From Candidatus Poseidoniaceae archaeon (GTDB taxonomy: Archaea > Thermoplasmatota > Poseidoniia > Poseidoniales > Poseidoniaceae), in contig DUKP01000213.1 of assembly GCA_013329295.1 (NCBI GenBank), forward strand, positions 3,912 to 12,000: a DNA stretch of 8,089 nt, in the 5' to 3' direction. Below, in pieces: positions 1 through 5,726 of this stretch; positions within the stretch are counted from its first letter, which is position 1, and every line of letters begins with the position of its first letter. The position numbers and the translations under genes are program-made. The notes below the pieces were generated by a model. It was not told where the DNA came from and searched no databases. It worked only from the letters and a program-made list of their open reading frames with translations.

Positions 1-24
1 ATCTCAATGATTATTGGTGATTGA
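1..24 (+). CDS. Possible 3' end of an upstream gene (partial)
   Basis: Reading from base 1 gives seven codons (ISMIIGD) and a TGA at 22-24, directly abutting the ATG of the next gene at 25. The GGTGA Shine-Dalgarno motif of that gene (16-20) would lie inside this reading frame, as expected for tightly packed genes. Another frame stops at 18-20, so the true frame is not certain. The tail is too short to identify. In many archaea pantoate kinase neighbours phosphopantothenate synthetase, but nothing here confirms that. Confidence 0.3.
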   Translation: MSMIIGD

Positions 25-771
25 ATGGGCGAATTTACAGCCGACGAAAGTCACCCAAGGTATAACTCGTTGTTAAGTCGGCATAAATTAGAAATTGCGG
101 CAAGTAAAGGTATGTTAGCCGATAGTGCAATGATTGCTCATGGACGCGGAGAAGCTTTTGATTATCTGTTGGGAGAGGAAAGTTCCAACAACGCCATAAT
201 TGCAACAAAAAATGCTCTTGCTCATCTAAATGCTGCTAAGCGGCCAATTATCACAATAAATGGCAACACTGCAGCACTCGCGGGAAAAGAATTGATGCAA
301 ATTGCTGAGGCATTAAATTGCCCAATTGAAATCAATATTTTTTACCGAACGGAAAAAAGAATTTCGGCAATTATTGAACACCTTGAGGCAATCAAAACTG
401 AACATGGCATTACTACTAAGATACTTGGAGAGAAGCCTGATGCTAAGATTCCAGGTCTTGAAGGTCCACGGGCAAATTGTTGCCATGAGGGTATTTTTTC
501 GAGTGATGTAATCCTAGTTCCTTTGGAAGATGGTGATAGGTGCGAAGCATTGGTCAAAATGGGTAAAACCGTAATAGTAGTAGATCTAAACCCGATGTCT
601 CGCTCAGCAAAAATGGCTTCAATAACAATTGTTGATGAAATTTCTAGAGTTGCTAAAAATATGATTGATTTAATTGAAAGCGATTACAAAAATGAAATAG
701 ATATTGATTTCGTAAATAAGAAGAATTTGCAAAAAAGTATCAATATTATTGCAGCGAATTATATGAGTTGA
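25..771 (+). CDS. 4-phosphopantoate--beta-alanine ligase (archaeal phosphopantothenate synthetase)
   Basis: This cytosolic enzyme of archaeal CoA synthesis joins 4-phosphopantoate to beta-alanine using ATP, giving 4'-phosphopantothenate, AMP and PPi. With pantoate kinase it replaces the bacterial PanC/PanK route. The 248 residues match the family length (about 250-260) and run end to end through its conserved blocks: PRY near residue 11, AHGRGEAFDYLLGE at 38-51, INGNTAAL at 78-85, NIFYR near 104, PLEDGDR at 166-172, DLNPMSR at 187-193 and TIVDEI at 201-206. The family typically has threonine after DLNPLSR where this protein has serine, a mild change. The start at 25 is supported by GGTGA at 16-20, and the PRY block lies only ten residues in. 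The last 30 residues are Lys/Asn/Ile-rich and poorly conserved. The gene abuts an upstream reading frame and is followed by a hairpin-forming gap. Identification rests on motif recall and is firm. Confidence 0.93.
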   Translation: MGEFTADESHPRYNSLLSRHKLEIAASKGMLADSAMIAHGRGEAFDYLLGEESSNNAIIATKNALAHLNAAKRPIITINGNTAALAGKELMQIAEALNCPIEINIFYRTEKRISAIIEHLEAIKTEHGITTKILGEKPDAKIPGLEGPRANCCHEGIFSSDVILVPLEDGDRCEALVKMGKTVIVVDLNPMSRSAKMASITIVDEISRVAKNMIDLIESDYKNEIDIDFVNKKNLQKSINIIAANYMS

Positions 772-785
772 ATCGAAAATTCAAC
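767..785 (+). repeat. Perfect 7-bp inverted repeat (hairpin) over the stop codon of the CoA gene
   Basis: GTTGAAT (767-773) and ATTCAAC (779-785) are exact reverse complements separated by the 5-base loop CGAAA. The hairpin covers the TGA stop at 769-771. GTTGAAT occurs again at 826-832, so the middle arm could pair with either copy. No T-run follows, so it does not resemble a bacterial terminator. It could be an RNA stability or processing element, or a chance AT-rich repeat. Confidence 0.4.
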
Positions 786-804
786 AAAATGTGAGAGTGT
801 CGGC

Positions 805-820
805 GATAAAGTTTTATCAT
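805..820 (+). promoter_or_regulatory. Candidate TATA region with a small palindrome upstream of the gene at 848
   Basis: GATAAA (805-810) and TTTATC (813-818) are inverted around GT, and TTTATCAT (813-820) is TATA-like. A box here would place transcription start at about 843-847, so the message for the gene at 848 would be nearly leaderless. That fits the lack of any Shine-Dalgarno motif before its ATG. The palindrome could alternatively be a repressor site. Support is positional only. Confidence 0.3.
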
Positions 821-847
821 CAAACGTTGAATTAAATTTGAAAATAG

Positions 848-1465
848 ATGGGAAGAGAGCTTGGTAATAGTCCCAACAAGGGTACTTTTGGAACTAATAT
901 TTCATTCGATATCGAGGAAACCTCTGCCCCAGTAAGGCGAAGGTCTCGGCAACAAAATAATCAAGATGATGTGGTAATTGAGAAAGAAGAAAATCTAACT
1001 GGCTGTCCAGGATGTGGCTCGCCAATAAATCAAGAAGAATGGCTAGATTGTTTAGTCGGTTTTGTATCGGGTGCATATGAATTTGAAATTGGAAATCCTG
1101 TTAGAGCAAGGATTGTACAAAATCTGCGTAACCAAACCTCAAAAATGAATATGCCAAATCCAAGTGATAGATGGGAATTAGCAGTGGTTGAGAAACTTAT
1201 GACCGAAATTGAAAGAATTGTTTTGGCAGAAGTGACTCGAAATAATCAAAAACAGGTTGCTGATTCTGGATTGAGTGAAATTCAACGACAAGAATTGATT
1301 GCTGAAACGGAAGCAAGGGTAATCAATACGATGGCACTTGAAATTCAAGAGGCTTTGATAGCTGATTTAACTCCGAGACTCGAACAAGAAATTAGAGCTC
1401 AAGTTGAGAGTGAGTTATGGCAGCAATTCGAACAGGAATGGAAAAACAGAATGGATAAAAATTAA
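848..1465 (+). CDS. Unrecognised protein with a CxxC motif and a long helical C-terminus
   Basis: I do not recognise this 205-residue soluble protein. Residues 1-45 are polar and probably disordered, with a basic patch (RRRSR at 30-34). CPGCG at 53-57 resembles half of a zinc ribbon, with one further Cys at 68 but no second CxxC. A single chain therefore supplies only three cysteines, and a full zinc site would need a histidine or a partner chain. Residues 110-205 are strongly charged and predicted helical, with Glu/Gln-rich heptad-like stretches (140-200) suggesting a coiled coil and oligomerisation. The ATG at 848 has no clear Shine-Dalgarno motif, so translation may be leaderless. It is the first of four consecutive orphan genes, all on this strand. 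A role as an adaptor or DNA/RNA-associated protein is possible but is a guess. Confidence 0.75.
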   Translation: MGRELGNSPNKGTFGTNISFDIEETSAPVRRRSRQQNNQDDVVIEKEENLTGCPGCGSPINQEEWLDCLVGFVSGAYEFEIGNPVRARIVQNLRNQTSKMNMPNPSDRWELAVVEKLMTEIERIVLAEVTRNNQKQVADSGLSEIQRQELIAETEARVINTMALEIQEALIADLTPRLEQEIRAQVESELWQQFEQEWKNRMDKN

Positions 1466-1545
1466 CCAACAAATGAGCATACTTTTTGTAATATTTCCAA
1501 TCTTCAATGATATTCTTCATAGGCTGTCAAGATTACAGACAAGTT

Positions 1546-2148
1546 ATGAGAGACAACCGACTCCATGTTGACTCACTGCCAGCAGAGGTTCAGAAGCTAT
1601 GTGAAGTAATGGCAGGAATCGACCCAAATTGGAGTCTTGAGGACTGGTTGCGTAACCAAGCGATCTCTAGTTTAGAATTGATTTCAAGTGAACTTGAAGT
1701 GGAATTAAAAACTGCAGAACAACGCCTAAAAAGAATTAACGATATCAAAATGCGAATTTCGAATGTTCCAGAAAATAATGAGCACCCCAATCAAATGAAC
1801 CTGTTCGACTGCTTTAGTATTGAATATGATAAGAGTATAATTGGTCTTGGATCAAGAGCTGTTAGTAGTGAAGAAGAATATACTGAATCGCATCCAGTTA
1901 GCGCATTTCTCGACTTGCTGCCAAATGAACAGGGTGATGACCCTTTACTTGCAGTAGCCTGTCAAAATCTATTGATGGTAATCGATGGAGAGTTAGCTAA
2001 AGGTAAAAATCATGCAACCTTAGAATTGATTGTTATTGAATTGGATAAATCAGGTATATCGTTTGAAGAAATAGATGAAGCAATCGAGCATTTGCTAATG
2101 AGTGGAGCAATCATTGAAGTTGAAGATGATTGTTTCATTACAATCTAA
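1546..2148 (+). CDS. Unrecognised protein with a helical N-terminus and possible C-terminal winged helix
   Basis: This is a 200-residue soluble, acidic protein of unknown function. Residues 12-70 are helical, and 40-68 is a likely short coiled coil. Residues 72-130 are polar and probably a linker. Residues 133-200 form a second helical unit ending in a helix-helix-strand pattern (ISFEEIDEAIEHLLMSGAII, then EVEDDCFITI). The phrase 'IEHLLMSGAIIEVEDDCF' resembles the recognition helix and wing of winged-helix domains, such as the C-terminal domain of archaeal MCM. That likeness is by eye only. I chose the ATG at 1546. An in-frame ATG at 1507 would add 13 residues, but they look unlike a conserved N-terminus and neither start has a clear Shine-Dalgarno motif. 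The gene lies 80 bases after the CxxC gene, with a TTTTT run at 1483-1487 between them, and 13 bases before the small membrane protein gene. Confidence 0.72.
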   Translation: MRDNRLHVDSLPAEVQKLCEVMAGIDPNWSLEDWLRNQAISSLELISSELEVELKTAEQRLKRINDIKMRISNVPENNEHPNQMNLFDCFSIEYDKSIIGLGSRAVSSEEEYTESHPVSAFLDLLPNEQGDDPLLAVACQNLLMVIDGELAKGKNHATLELIVIELDKSGISFEEIDEAIEHLLMSGAIIEVEDDCFITI

Positions 2149-2161
2149 GCGAGGCTTTGAC

Positions 2162-2473
2162 ATGACCTTGACCAAAAAACAGGCTGCTCAACTGTGTATT
2201 GATGCAATAAACTCTGAAAACAAACTAAAACAAAAGGTCATTCTTGTAATTGTAAACATTATTTTAATTTCTGCAGTTATAACTTATCTTACTTCATGGT
2301 ATTTTGGCCTAGCATGTTTATTGGTTTGTGGACTATTAGGTCAATTTGCCCATGAGAGAATGGATAATTCAATTCAGGCAAGAAAATTATTAGCAATAAA
2401 ATCGTTAAATTGGCAAGAATCTGAATTAGAAAATCCTGATTTGTTGGCAAAATTGACTAAAATTATTGGTTAA
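2162..2473 (+). CDS. Small two-helix membrane protein, unknown function
   Basis: This 103-residue protein has an N-terminal polar helix (1-24, Lys-rich just before the membrane), two adjacent hydrophobic segments (about 25-44 and 46-63) forming a hairpin, and a charged helical tail (64-103). There is no signal peptide or catalytic motif. By the positive-inside rule both ends probably face the cytoplasm. I chose the ATG at 2162, preceded by GAGG at 2151-2154. An in-frame ATG at 2102 would overlap the previous gene by 47 bases and add 20 unlikely residues. The gene starts 13 bases after its upstream neighbour and ends 8 bases before the next, which has the same layout, so the two are probably co-transcribed. 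The pair may be diverged paralogues or partners. Confidence 0.72.
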   Translation: MTLTKKQAAQLCIDAINSENKLKQKVILVIVNIILISAVITYLTSWYFGLACLLVCGLLGQFAHERMDNSIQARKLLAIKSLNWQESELENPDLLAKLTKIIG

Positions 2474-2481
2474 GTGAAAAA

Positions 2482-3138
2482 ATGGATTACAGCCTTGAGA
2501 TTTCAAAGTTAGAGTCGCATGCTAAAATTGTGAAAATTTTAGCGAAAATTGCGATTTTGAGTATCTCGTCCACTATTATTGTACTATTGTTTGGATTTAT
2601 TATACCTGATCCTGCTATTTTTCTTTCGATAGTTATCATACCTATAGCGATGGTTGTTTCCAATAATTTGATCGAAAAATATTACGATACTAAAATTGAA
2701 TATACACTAAATGAATTACTTTCTCATGATAATTATCAAGAGATTGAGCAAACCAACCGAGATAAGGAAAAAAAATCCAACTATTCCAATTCTGAGCATC
2801 TCCGAATCAGAGGAAGTGATGAGAAGGGGCCTGCTTTTGGGAAAAATAGTAAGGATTTCTCAACTCACGGAAAGCGTATTGATGCAATGGAAAATCGAGA
2901 TTATGATGAAATTGAGAATGTCAATACAAAAGGTGAAAGAATGCTGAGAGACGCTGACAAACTTCAATCTGAAGCTGCTGCAAAACAATGGGAAAAATCT
3001 CAGTTAAAAGATCAAGATTTAATTGAAGCTGGTGTTGACAATCTTGGTGATTTAATAAAAACTGGTTGGTTTGAAAAAAATCAGCAAGATGGTGCAGTTA
3101 AACAGTTGTATGATAATAATGAAGGAAACCAAATATAG
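2482..3138 (+). CDS. Two-helix membrane protein with a long hydrophilic cytoplasmic tail, unknown function
   Basis: This protein has 218 residues. A short polar N-terminal helix (1-17) leads into two hydrophobic segments (about 18-40 and 43-62) joined by a very short turn containing PDP (42-44). The rest, residues 63-218, is highly charged, rich in Asn, Asp, Glu, Lys and Gln, and largely disordered or helical. Residues 177-207 (DQDLIEAGVDNLGDLIKTGW and onward) are the most structured-looking part and might be a docking motif. The first 85 residues mirror the whole of the preceding 103-residue protein in plan: polar helix, membrane hairpin, then a helix. Start at 2482 is 8 bases after the upstream stop, with a weak AGTGA 4 bases before it. 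I recognise no family. It could be a membrane anchor recruiting cytoplasmic factors, but that is inference. Confidence 0.75.
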   Translation: MDYSLEISKLESHAKIVKILAKIAILSISSTIIVLLFGFIIPDPAIFLSIVIIPIAMVVSNNLIEKYYDTKIEYTLNELLSHDNYQEIEQTNRDKEKKSNYSNSEHLRIRGSDEKGPAFGKNSKDFSTHGKRIDAMENRDYDEIENVNTKGERMLRDADKLQSEAAAKQWEKSQLKDQDLIEAGVDNLGDLIKTGWFEKNQQDGAVKQLYDNNEGNQI

Positions 3139-3159
3139 GACTCCCACTTAGAGCAAGTT

Positions 3160-3909
3160 ATGAAGGTAAAGGCAATCTTGGTGGCTGGCGGTCACGGAAG
3201 TAGGTTGTATCCATTTACCAACATTACTCAAAAAACGCTTTTACCAATATATAATCGGCCCGTAATCGATTATGCTTTAGGAACAATTAGACGTGCTGGA
3301 ATAACAAATATTACAATAATTTCAAACCAATTCATCGGCCAAATCGCTAAACATGTCGGTTCTGGATTAGATGGGGAAACAATTCACTATGTTCTTGAAG
3401 AAACGCCTGAAGGAGTTGCAAAAGCACTTAACTTAGCAAGGCCACATAATGAAAATTGTCGCTTACTGATATATTTCTCAGATAATATTACCACAATAGA
3501 ATTAGAAGAAAATGTCAAGAAATTCACGGACCATAGTTCAAACCCTGGTTGCATATTATTGTCAAGAGATGAAGAAAGCCCTCATGCTTTTGGAGTGGCG
3601 CAATTTGATGATGATGGAAATATTATCGATATTATTGAAAAACCTGAAAATCCGCCTTCAAATATTGCTATAGGTGGTATTTATCTGTTTGACGAACAAT
3701 TTTGGACTCTAATTGATGAATGTCAAAATGAATATGGGGATGATTTTTCAATTACAGATGTCAACAGAAAATATGTCCAAAAAGGCCAAGCAGAATTATT
3801 GAATATTGGTAAGGAAACTTGGATAGATTGTGGTACACCTGATTCACTACTTGCTGCTTCAATCATGGCAAAGGATGGAAAGTTAAATCCAAATCCATTC
3901 AAAAATTAA
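3160..3909 (+). CDS. Sugar-1-phosphate nucleotidylyltransferase (RmlA-like, short form)
   Basis: This enzyme transfers a nucleotidyl group from dTTP or UTP to a sugar 1-phosphate, most likely glucose 1-phosphate, making the NDP-sugar and PPi. The 249-residue length equals the compact catalytic domain, without the extra C-terminal part of long RmlA or the left-handed beta-helix of GlmU-like forms. Visible motifs are the nucleotide-binding loop [10 protein letters not shown] (9-18), KTLLPI with Lys25, DN at 108-109 (metal aspartate Asp108), EKPENPPSN (160-168), ITDVN (198-202) and [10 protein letters not shown] (221-230, second metal aspartate Asp223). Two changes stand out: SDN where GDN is usual, and TQK where SK is usual before LLPI. 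The metal and phosphate residues remain. The dehydrogenase and GtrA genes follow, so the product is probably used for surface glycans. Motifs cannot separate dTDP from UDP specificity. There are 21 bases between this gene and the preceding membrane protein gene. Confidence 0.88.
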   Translation: MKVKAILVAGGHGSRLYPFTNITQKTLLPIYNRPVIDYALGTIRRAGITNITIISNQFIGQIAKHVGSGLDGETIHYVLEETPEGVAKALNLARPHNENCRLLIYFSDNITTIELEENVKKFTDHSSNPGCILLSRDEESPHAFGVAQFDDDGNIIDIIEKPENPPSNIAIGGIYLFDEQFWTLIDECQNEYGDDFSITDVNRKYVQKGQAELLNIGKETWIDCGTPDSLLAASIMAKDGKLNPNPFKN

Positions 3910-3946
3910 CAATAAAAAATACATTCCACACAATAATGGTGAACAT

Positions 3947-4771
3947 ATGAAAATCGGAATTATCGGTGCAGGAATGGTTGGCGGTGCTATTGAGCACTGC
4001 TTCAAACATGCCCATGAATTATTTGTACACGACCCCTCTAGAGGCACTAAACTTAGTGATGTCATTGACAATGTTAACTTCGCATACATTGCTGTGCCAA
4101 CTCCTCCTCATCCTGAACATGGAGGCTGCGACACTAGAATTGTTGAAGAGATTTTAGATTCTCTACCTGATGGTTTTACTGCTGTGATAAAAAGCACGGT
4201 TATTCCCGGCACTACCGAAGCATTTCATCAGCGATATTCGCACCTAAAAATAGCATATTCACCAGAATTTTTAGTTGAGCGAAGAAGATTGGAAGATTTT
4301 GCTAACCAAGATATACTCGTTTGTGGCACTCACCATGAAGATGTTGCTCAACTAGTTTTCAAGCAACATCAAGAAGCAGGAGTATTACGCAATGAGAACT
4401 TGTTCCATTTGACGCCAACTCAAGCTGAATTGGTAAAATATACCAAAAATACATTTTATGCCATGAAGGTTGTTTTTGCTAATCAAATGTATGATATCTG
4501 TCAAGCACTTGATGAAGATTGGTATAAGATTCAGGAAGTGATTACTACTCCGCAAGAGCAACCGATTGGAGACTCGCATCTTGATCCTATTTTTGGCTTG
4601 AATCGAGGTTTTGGCGGTAAGTGTTTACCTAAAGATTCACAAGCATTAGCTATACTTGCAGAATCTTTATCTTGCAAATATGAATTATTAGAGGCAATTC
4701 AAAATGACAATGAAAAATTACGAACAATTCCTACTGGTAAGCCTAGTGACGTTATTACCAATGATGACTAA
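3947..4771 (+). CDS. Nucleotide-sugar dehydrogenase (UDP-glucose/GDP-mannose dehydrogenase family), short form lacking the C-terminal domain
   Basis: The family oxidises NDP-sugars to uronic acids with two NAD+, as UDP-glucose 6-dehydrogenase does. At 274 residues this protein is far shorter than the usual 400-450. The N-terminal NAD-binding fold is present, with [11 protein letters not shown] at 4-14, Asp29 after the second strand and IAVPTPP at 48-54. So is the central helical domain. The catalytic set is intact: Thr84 in KSTVIPG, Glu107 and Glu111 in SPEFLVE, Lys164 and Asn168 in VKYTKNTF, and Cys226 and Asp230 in [10 protein letters not shown]. The C-terminal Rossmann domain that normally closes over the nucleotide is absent. 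The chain ends in a polar tail (255-274), and only 19 bases separate the stop from the next gene, so no remnant could follow. Start at 3947 has GGTGA at 3938-3942. It is adjacent to a matching nucleotidylyltransferase gene. Substrate is uncertain. Confidence 0.87.
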   Translation: MKIGIIGAGMVGGAIEHCFKHAHELFVHDPSRGTKLSDVIDNVNFAYIAVPTPPHPEHGGCDTRIVEEILDSLPDGFTAVIKSTVIPGTTEAFHQRYSHLKIAYSPEFLVERRRLEDFANQDILVCGTHHEDVAQLVFKQHQEAGVLRNENLFHLTPTQAELVKYTKNTFYAMKVVFANQMYDICQALDEDWYKIQEVITTPQEQPIGDSHLDPIFGLNRGFGGKCLPKDSQALAILAESLSCKYELLEAIQNDNEKLRTIPTGKPSDVITNDD

Positions 4772-4790
4772 TGGTCCAAGTGGTGATTGA

Positions 4791-5207
4791 GTGGACAAAA
4801 TATTGGTTTCTCAACTCGCTCCAAGAGGCACAATTAGGCGCTTCGCATCAGCAGGAGCAATTAACACACTATTATTTTGGATATTTTGGGAAGTGTTACG
4901 TCTTTCTCCTGCTCTAGAGTTATTATCTGAAACTGGCGTATGGGCTGCTGCATGGGTGATTTCATGTACAATTGCCCACTTTACTCATCGATACTTTACG
5001 TTTGATGGAAGAAAGGATATCAAAACCACAATGCTTGGTGCATTTGCAGTTTACGCCGTAGGTGGAATATTATCAACACTTTCTTATGAGTATCTAGTTT
5101 CAAATTTAGATTTATTTATTCGTATGATTTTTGTCATCAACATGCTGATTTGGGGATTGTTTACTTGGGCAAGTATGCGATGGTTTGTCTTTGAATACGA
5201 TGATTGA
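4791..5207 (+). CDS. GtrA-family membrane protein
   Basis: GtrA-like proteins are four-helix membrane proteins associated with lipid-linked sugars. Some are thought to flip polyprenyl-phosphate glycans across the membrane in cell-surface glycosylation. This 138-residue protein has the family length and pattern. The opening is RRFASAGAINTLLFWIFW (16-33), with the characteristic Arg-Phe and Gly-Ala-Asn. Four hydrophobic segments follow at about 18-36, 48-66, 81-100 and 108-127. A HRYFTFDGR block (66-74) lies between helices 2 and 3, and the WFVFEYDD ending matches the usual Phe-rich C-terminus. The start is GTG at 4791, supported by GGTGA at 4782-4786. The string GGTGATTGA before it also precedes the CoA gene at 25. 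It follows the dehydrogenase gene by 19 bases, probably in one operon, which supports a glycan role. Confidence 0.85.
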   Translation: MDKILVSQLAPRGTIRRFASAGAINTLLFWIFWEVLRLSPALELLSETGVWAAAWVISCTIAHFTHRYFTFDGRKDIKTTMLGAFAVYAVGGILSTLSYEYLVSNLDLFIRMIFVINMLIWGLFTWASMRWFVFEYDD

Positions 5208-5247
5208 CTCGGCAAATTATAACCTTACTCAAAATCGAATTATTCAA

Positions 5248-5255
5248 TTATATTC
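5248..5255 (+). promoter_or_regulatory. Candidate TATA box upstream of the TerB-like pair
   Basis: TTATATTC lies in an 87-base gap after the GtrA gene. A TATA box here would start transcription around 5276-5280, right at the ATG (5276) or GTG (5280), implying a leaderless or very short-leader message. No Shine-Dalgarno motif precedes the TerB-like gene, which is consistent with this. The sequence is AT-rich, so chance matches are likely. Confidence 0.33.
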
Positions 5256-5294
5256 ATGCGAGAAGTTATTGGCTAATGAGTGACACGGACTACC

Positions 5295-5726
5295 ATGCTG
5301 CCCGACACAATTCACAAGTTATCACGTGAAGAAAGATTCTCTTATGCTAGATTATTGGCATTCATTGCTAGAATTGATAATGAACTTACTGTGGACGAAA
5401 TGGCTATGTTTGAGCAACGTCTTGGTACTGCCTTATTATCTCCTAATCAACGTGAATTGATCCGCCAAGCCCTGAAAGCACCTCCTCCACTGGATGAATG
5501 CTTAGCAGGATTGAGCGATGAAGCTGGCCGTCTAGCATTAAGAGATGCTGTTTTGATGGCTGCTGCTGATGGTACTGTCGATGATGATGAAAAAGAAGTT
5601 TTAACTGAAATTATCGCTCATCTCGGATTGCCTGATGGGGCTTTAGAACGATTATTGAAGTGGACTGTTGAAGGATATAATTGGATGCAATCAGGCTATG
5701 ACATTTTGAATGATCTAGCGGAGTGA
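5295..5726 (+). CDS. TerB-like helical protein, first of a tandem pair
   Basis: TerB-like domains are all-helical folds, named from tellurite-resistance TerB, that carry acidic metal-binding motifs. They are found in many proteins with stress or membrane links, and their biochemical role is mostly unknown. Numbered from the ATG at 5295, this 143-residue protein has two acidic motifs typical of the fold: IARIDNELTVDE (24-35) and AAADGTVDDDEK (89-100). Each is followed by an amphipathic helix. There is no signal peptide or membrane segment. I chose ATG 5295 because its N-terminus aligns with that of the next gene (LPD, then EER). GTG at 5280 would add five residues. An out-of-frame ATG at 5276 opens only a 17-codon reading frame. 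The gene overlaps the next by 4 bases (GTGA), so the two are probably translationally coupled. It looks somewhat richer in G and C than its partner. Confidence 0.78.
   Translation: MLPDTIHKLSREERFSYARLLAFIARIDNELTVDEMAMFEQRLGTALLSPNQRELIRQALKAPPPLDECLAGLSDEAGRLALRDAVLMAAADGTVDDDEKEVLTEIIAHLGLPDGALERLLKWTVEGYNWMQSGYDILNDLAE

Noticed and set aside
326..557. Short open frames on both strands inside the phosphopantothenate synthetase gene
   Set aside because: They lie wholly within a gene with clear family motifs, have no start signal, and their translations show no recognisable features.
842..853. A 12-base string AAATAGATGGGA shared by the starts at 848 and 6307
   Set aside because: It is mostly AT-rich leader plus ATG-GG. 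The match is short, the two genes are unrelated, and chance is the simplest explanation.
2102..2161. Upstream ATG at 2102 as the start of the 103-residue membrane protein
   Set aside because: It would overlap the preceding gene by 47 bases in a different frame and add residues without family character, while ATG 2162 has GAGG upstream.
2711..2947. A 78-codon + strand frame within the long-tailed membrane protein gene
   Set aside because: It is in another frame of a continuous 218-codon gene, has no Shine-Dalgarno motif, and its translation is low-complexity and Lys/Ile/Met-rich.
4772..4790. A frameshifted remnant of the missing dehydrogenase C-terminal domain
   Set aside because: Only 19 bases lie between the stop and the GtrA gene, and the GtrA frame is intact, so no remnant can be here.
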